Source of the DNA: DATAXV01 sp036272915
GTDB taxonomy: Bacteria > Chloroflexota > Dormibacteria > Dormibacterales > Dormibacteraceae
Direction of reading: 5' to 3'
Assembly (NCBI GenBank): GCA_036272915.1
Contig: DATAXV010000198.1
Coordinates: forward strand, 1 to 7,408
DNA: 7,408 nt
Shown here: one piece after another, positions 7,194-7,408 of the stretch
Layout: each line of letters begins with the position of its first letter
How positions within the stretch are numbered: the first letter of the stretch is position 1
Notes under the pieces: model-generated
Database searches by the model: none
Seen by the model: the letters and a program-made list of their open reading frames with translations, nothing else
Told to the model about the DNA's origin: nothing
Position numbers and translations under genes: made by a program

Positions 7194-7369
7194 CGTCTTC
7201 CCCGCAGCCCACGGCTACCGACCGCAGGCGCACCATGCTGACCCGAAATGCCTGCCCATCGTGCCACAACGCCACCCCGGGCTGGGTAGCGGCGGCCAGG
7301 CCATGACGCAAAGAGGAGCGCCGCCCCCGAAGGGACGACGCTCCATCAGCGGAAGGAAGAGGGTTTCGA
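7194..7369. other. Intergenic region upstream of the PAS-LuxR gene
   Basis: These 176 bp hold the terminator of the right-hand minus-strand gene (7315-7344) and, between about 7194 and 7314, whatever promoter serves the PAS-LuxR gene. I see no convincing -35/-10 pair and no clear operator palindrome. Open frames crossing it are Arg/Pro-rich shadows without a ribosome site. Confidence 0.6.
7315..7344 (-). terminator. Intrinsic terminator with UUCG tetraloop for the right-edge gene
   Basis: In minus-strand RNA, ggagcgucguccc (7344-7332) pairs along all 13 positions with ggggcggcgcucc (7327-7315) around a UUCG tetraloop closed by C-G. Two of the pairs are U-G wobbles, which become C-A mismatches in plus-strand RNA. 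The hairpin is followed by CUCUUUGC, a short U-rich run. It begins 25 bp past the TAG stop of the minus-strand gene, so it terminates that gene and insulates the PAS-LuxR gene downstream. Confidence 0.88.
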
Positions 7370-7408
7370 CTAGAGGATGTTGAACGCGTTCAGCAGCTGA
7401 CCCAGCGG
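7370..7408 (-). CDS. 3' end of a minus-strand gene running off the right edge
   Basis: Only 12 sense codons and a TAG stop are visible, reading PLGQLLNAFNIL. That is too little for a family assignment; the hydrophobic helical look of the end is all that can be said. Support comes from the in-frame stop followed 25 bp later by a strong, strand-specific intrinsic terminator. Confidence 0.6.
   Translation of the reverse strand, partial: PLGQLLNAFNIL

Noticed and set aside
7230..7265. Sigma-54-like sequence (TGGCAC on the minus strand) upstream of the PAS-LuxR gene
   Set aside because: The -12 element does not match at the required spacing, and sigma-54 is generally absent from actinobacteria.

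Overview
The window is GC-rich DNA with strongly GC-biased third codon positions, several GTG starts and mostly TGA stops. Its GroES/GroEL pair, single-component PAS-LuxR regulator and LarA-family enzyme fit a high-GC bacterium, most likely an uncultured or little-studied actinobacterial lineage. Class cannot be assigned by reading alone. There are no rRNA or tRNA genes, no CRISPR array, no insertion sequence and no phage gene, so this looks like ordinary chromosome.

Layout from left to right. (1) Three minus-strand genes, transcribed right to left. They are an unrecognised 270-aa protein (1958-2770), a hotdog-fold acyl-CoA thioesterase (1448-1921) and a large protein with likely DUF6930/DUF7309-type domains (from 1372, running off the left edge). 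A 12-bp inverted repeat overlapping the thioesterase stop may separate the last two. (2) A gene-poor stretch (2771-3139) with the decayed plus-strand remnant of a VOC/glyoxalase-family gene and a 14-bp hairpin that probably terminates groEL. (3) The groES-groEL operon on the minus strand (5080 to 3140). (4) Divergent from it across 103 bp, a plus-strand LarA-family nickel-pincer racemase/epimerase (5184-6437). (5) Convergent with that gene, only 3 bp away, a minus-strand PAS + LuxR-type HTH regulator (6441-7193). (6) A 176-bp intergenic region with a clear intrinsic terminator for a minus-strand gene of which only the last 12 codons plus stop are visible (7370-7408).

The only pathway-level unit is the chaperonin operon. 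The LarA homologue has no LarB/LarC/LarE cofactor-synthesis genes beside it here, and the PAS-LuxR gene is convergent rather than co-transcribed, so a regulatory link is unproven. I found no convincing new multi-gene system. The most notable items are the VOC pseudogene relic, several structured 3' ends (one with a UUCG loop that is fully paired only in the minus-strand RNA), a possible ribosome-site-masking hairpin before groES, a GroEL lacking the usual Gly-Gly-Met tail, and two poorly characterised proteins downstream of groEL.
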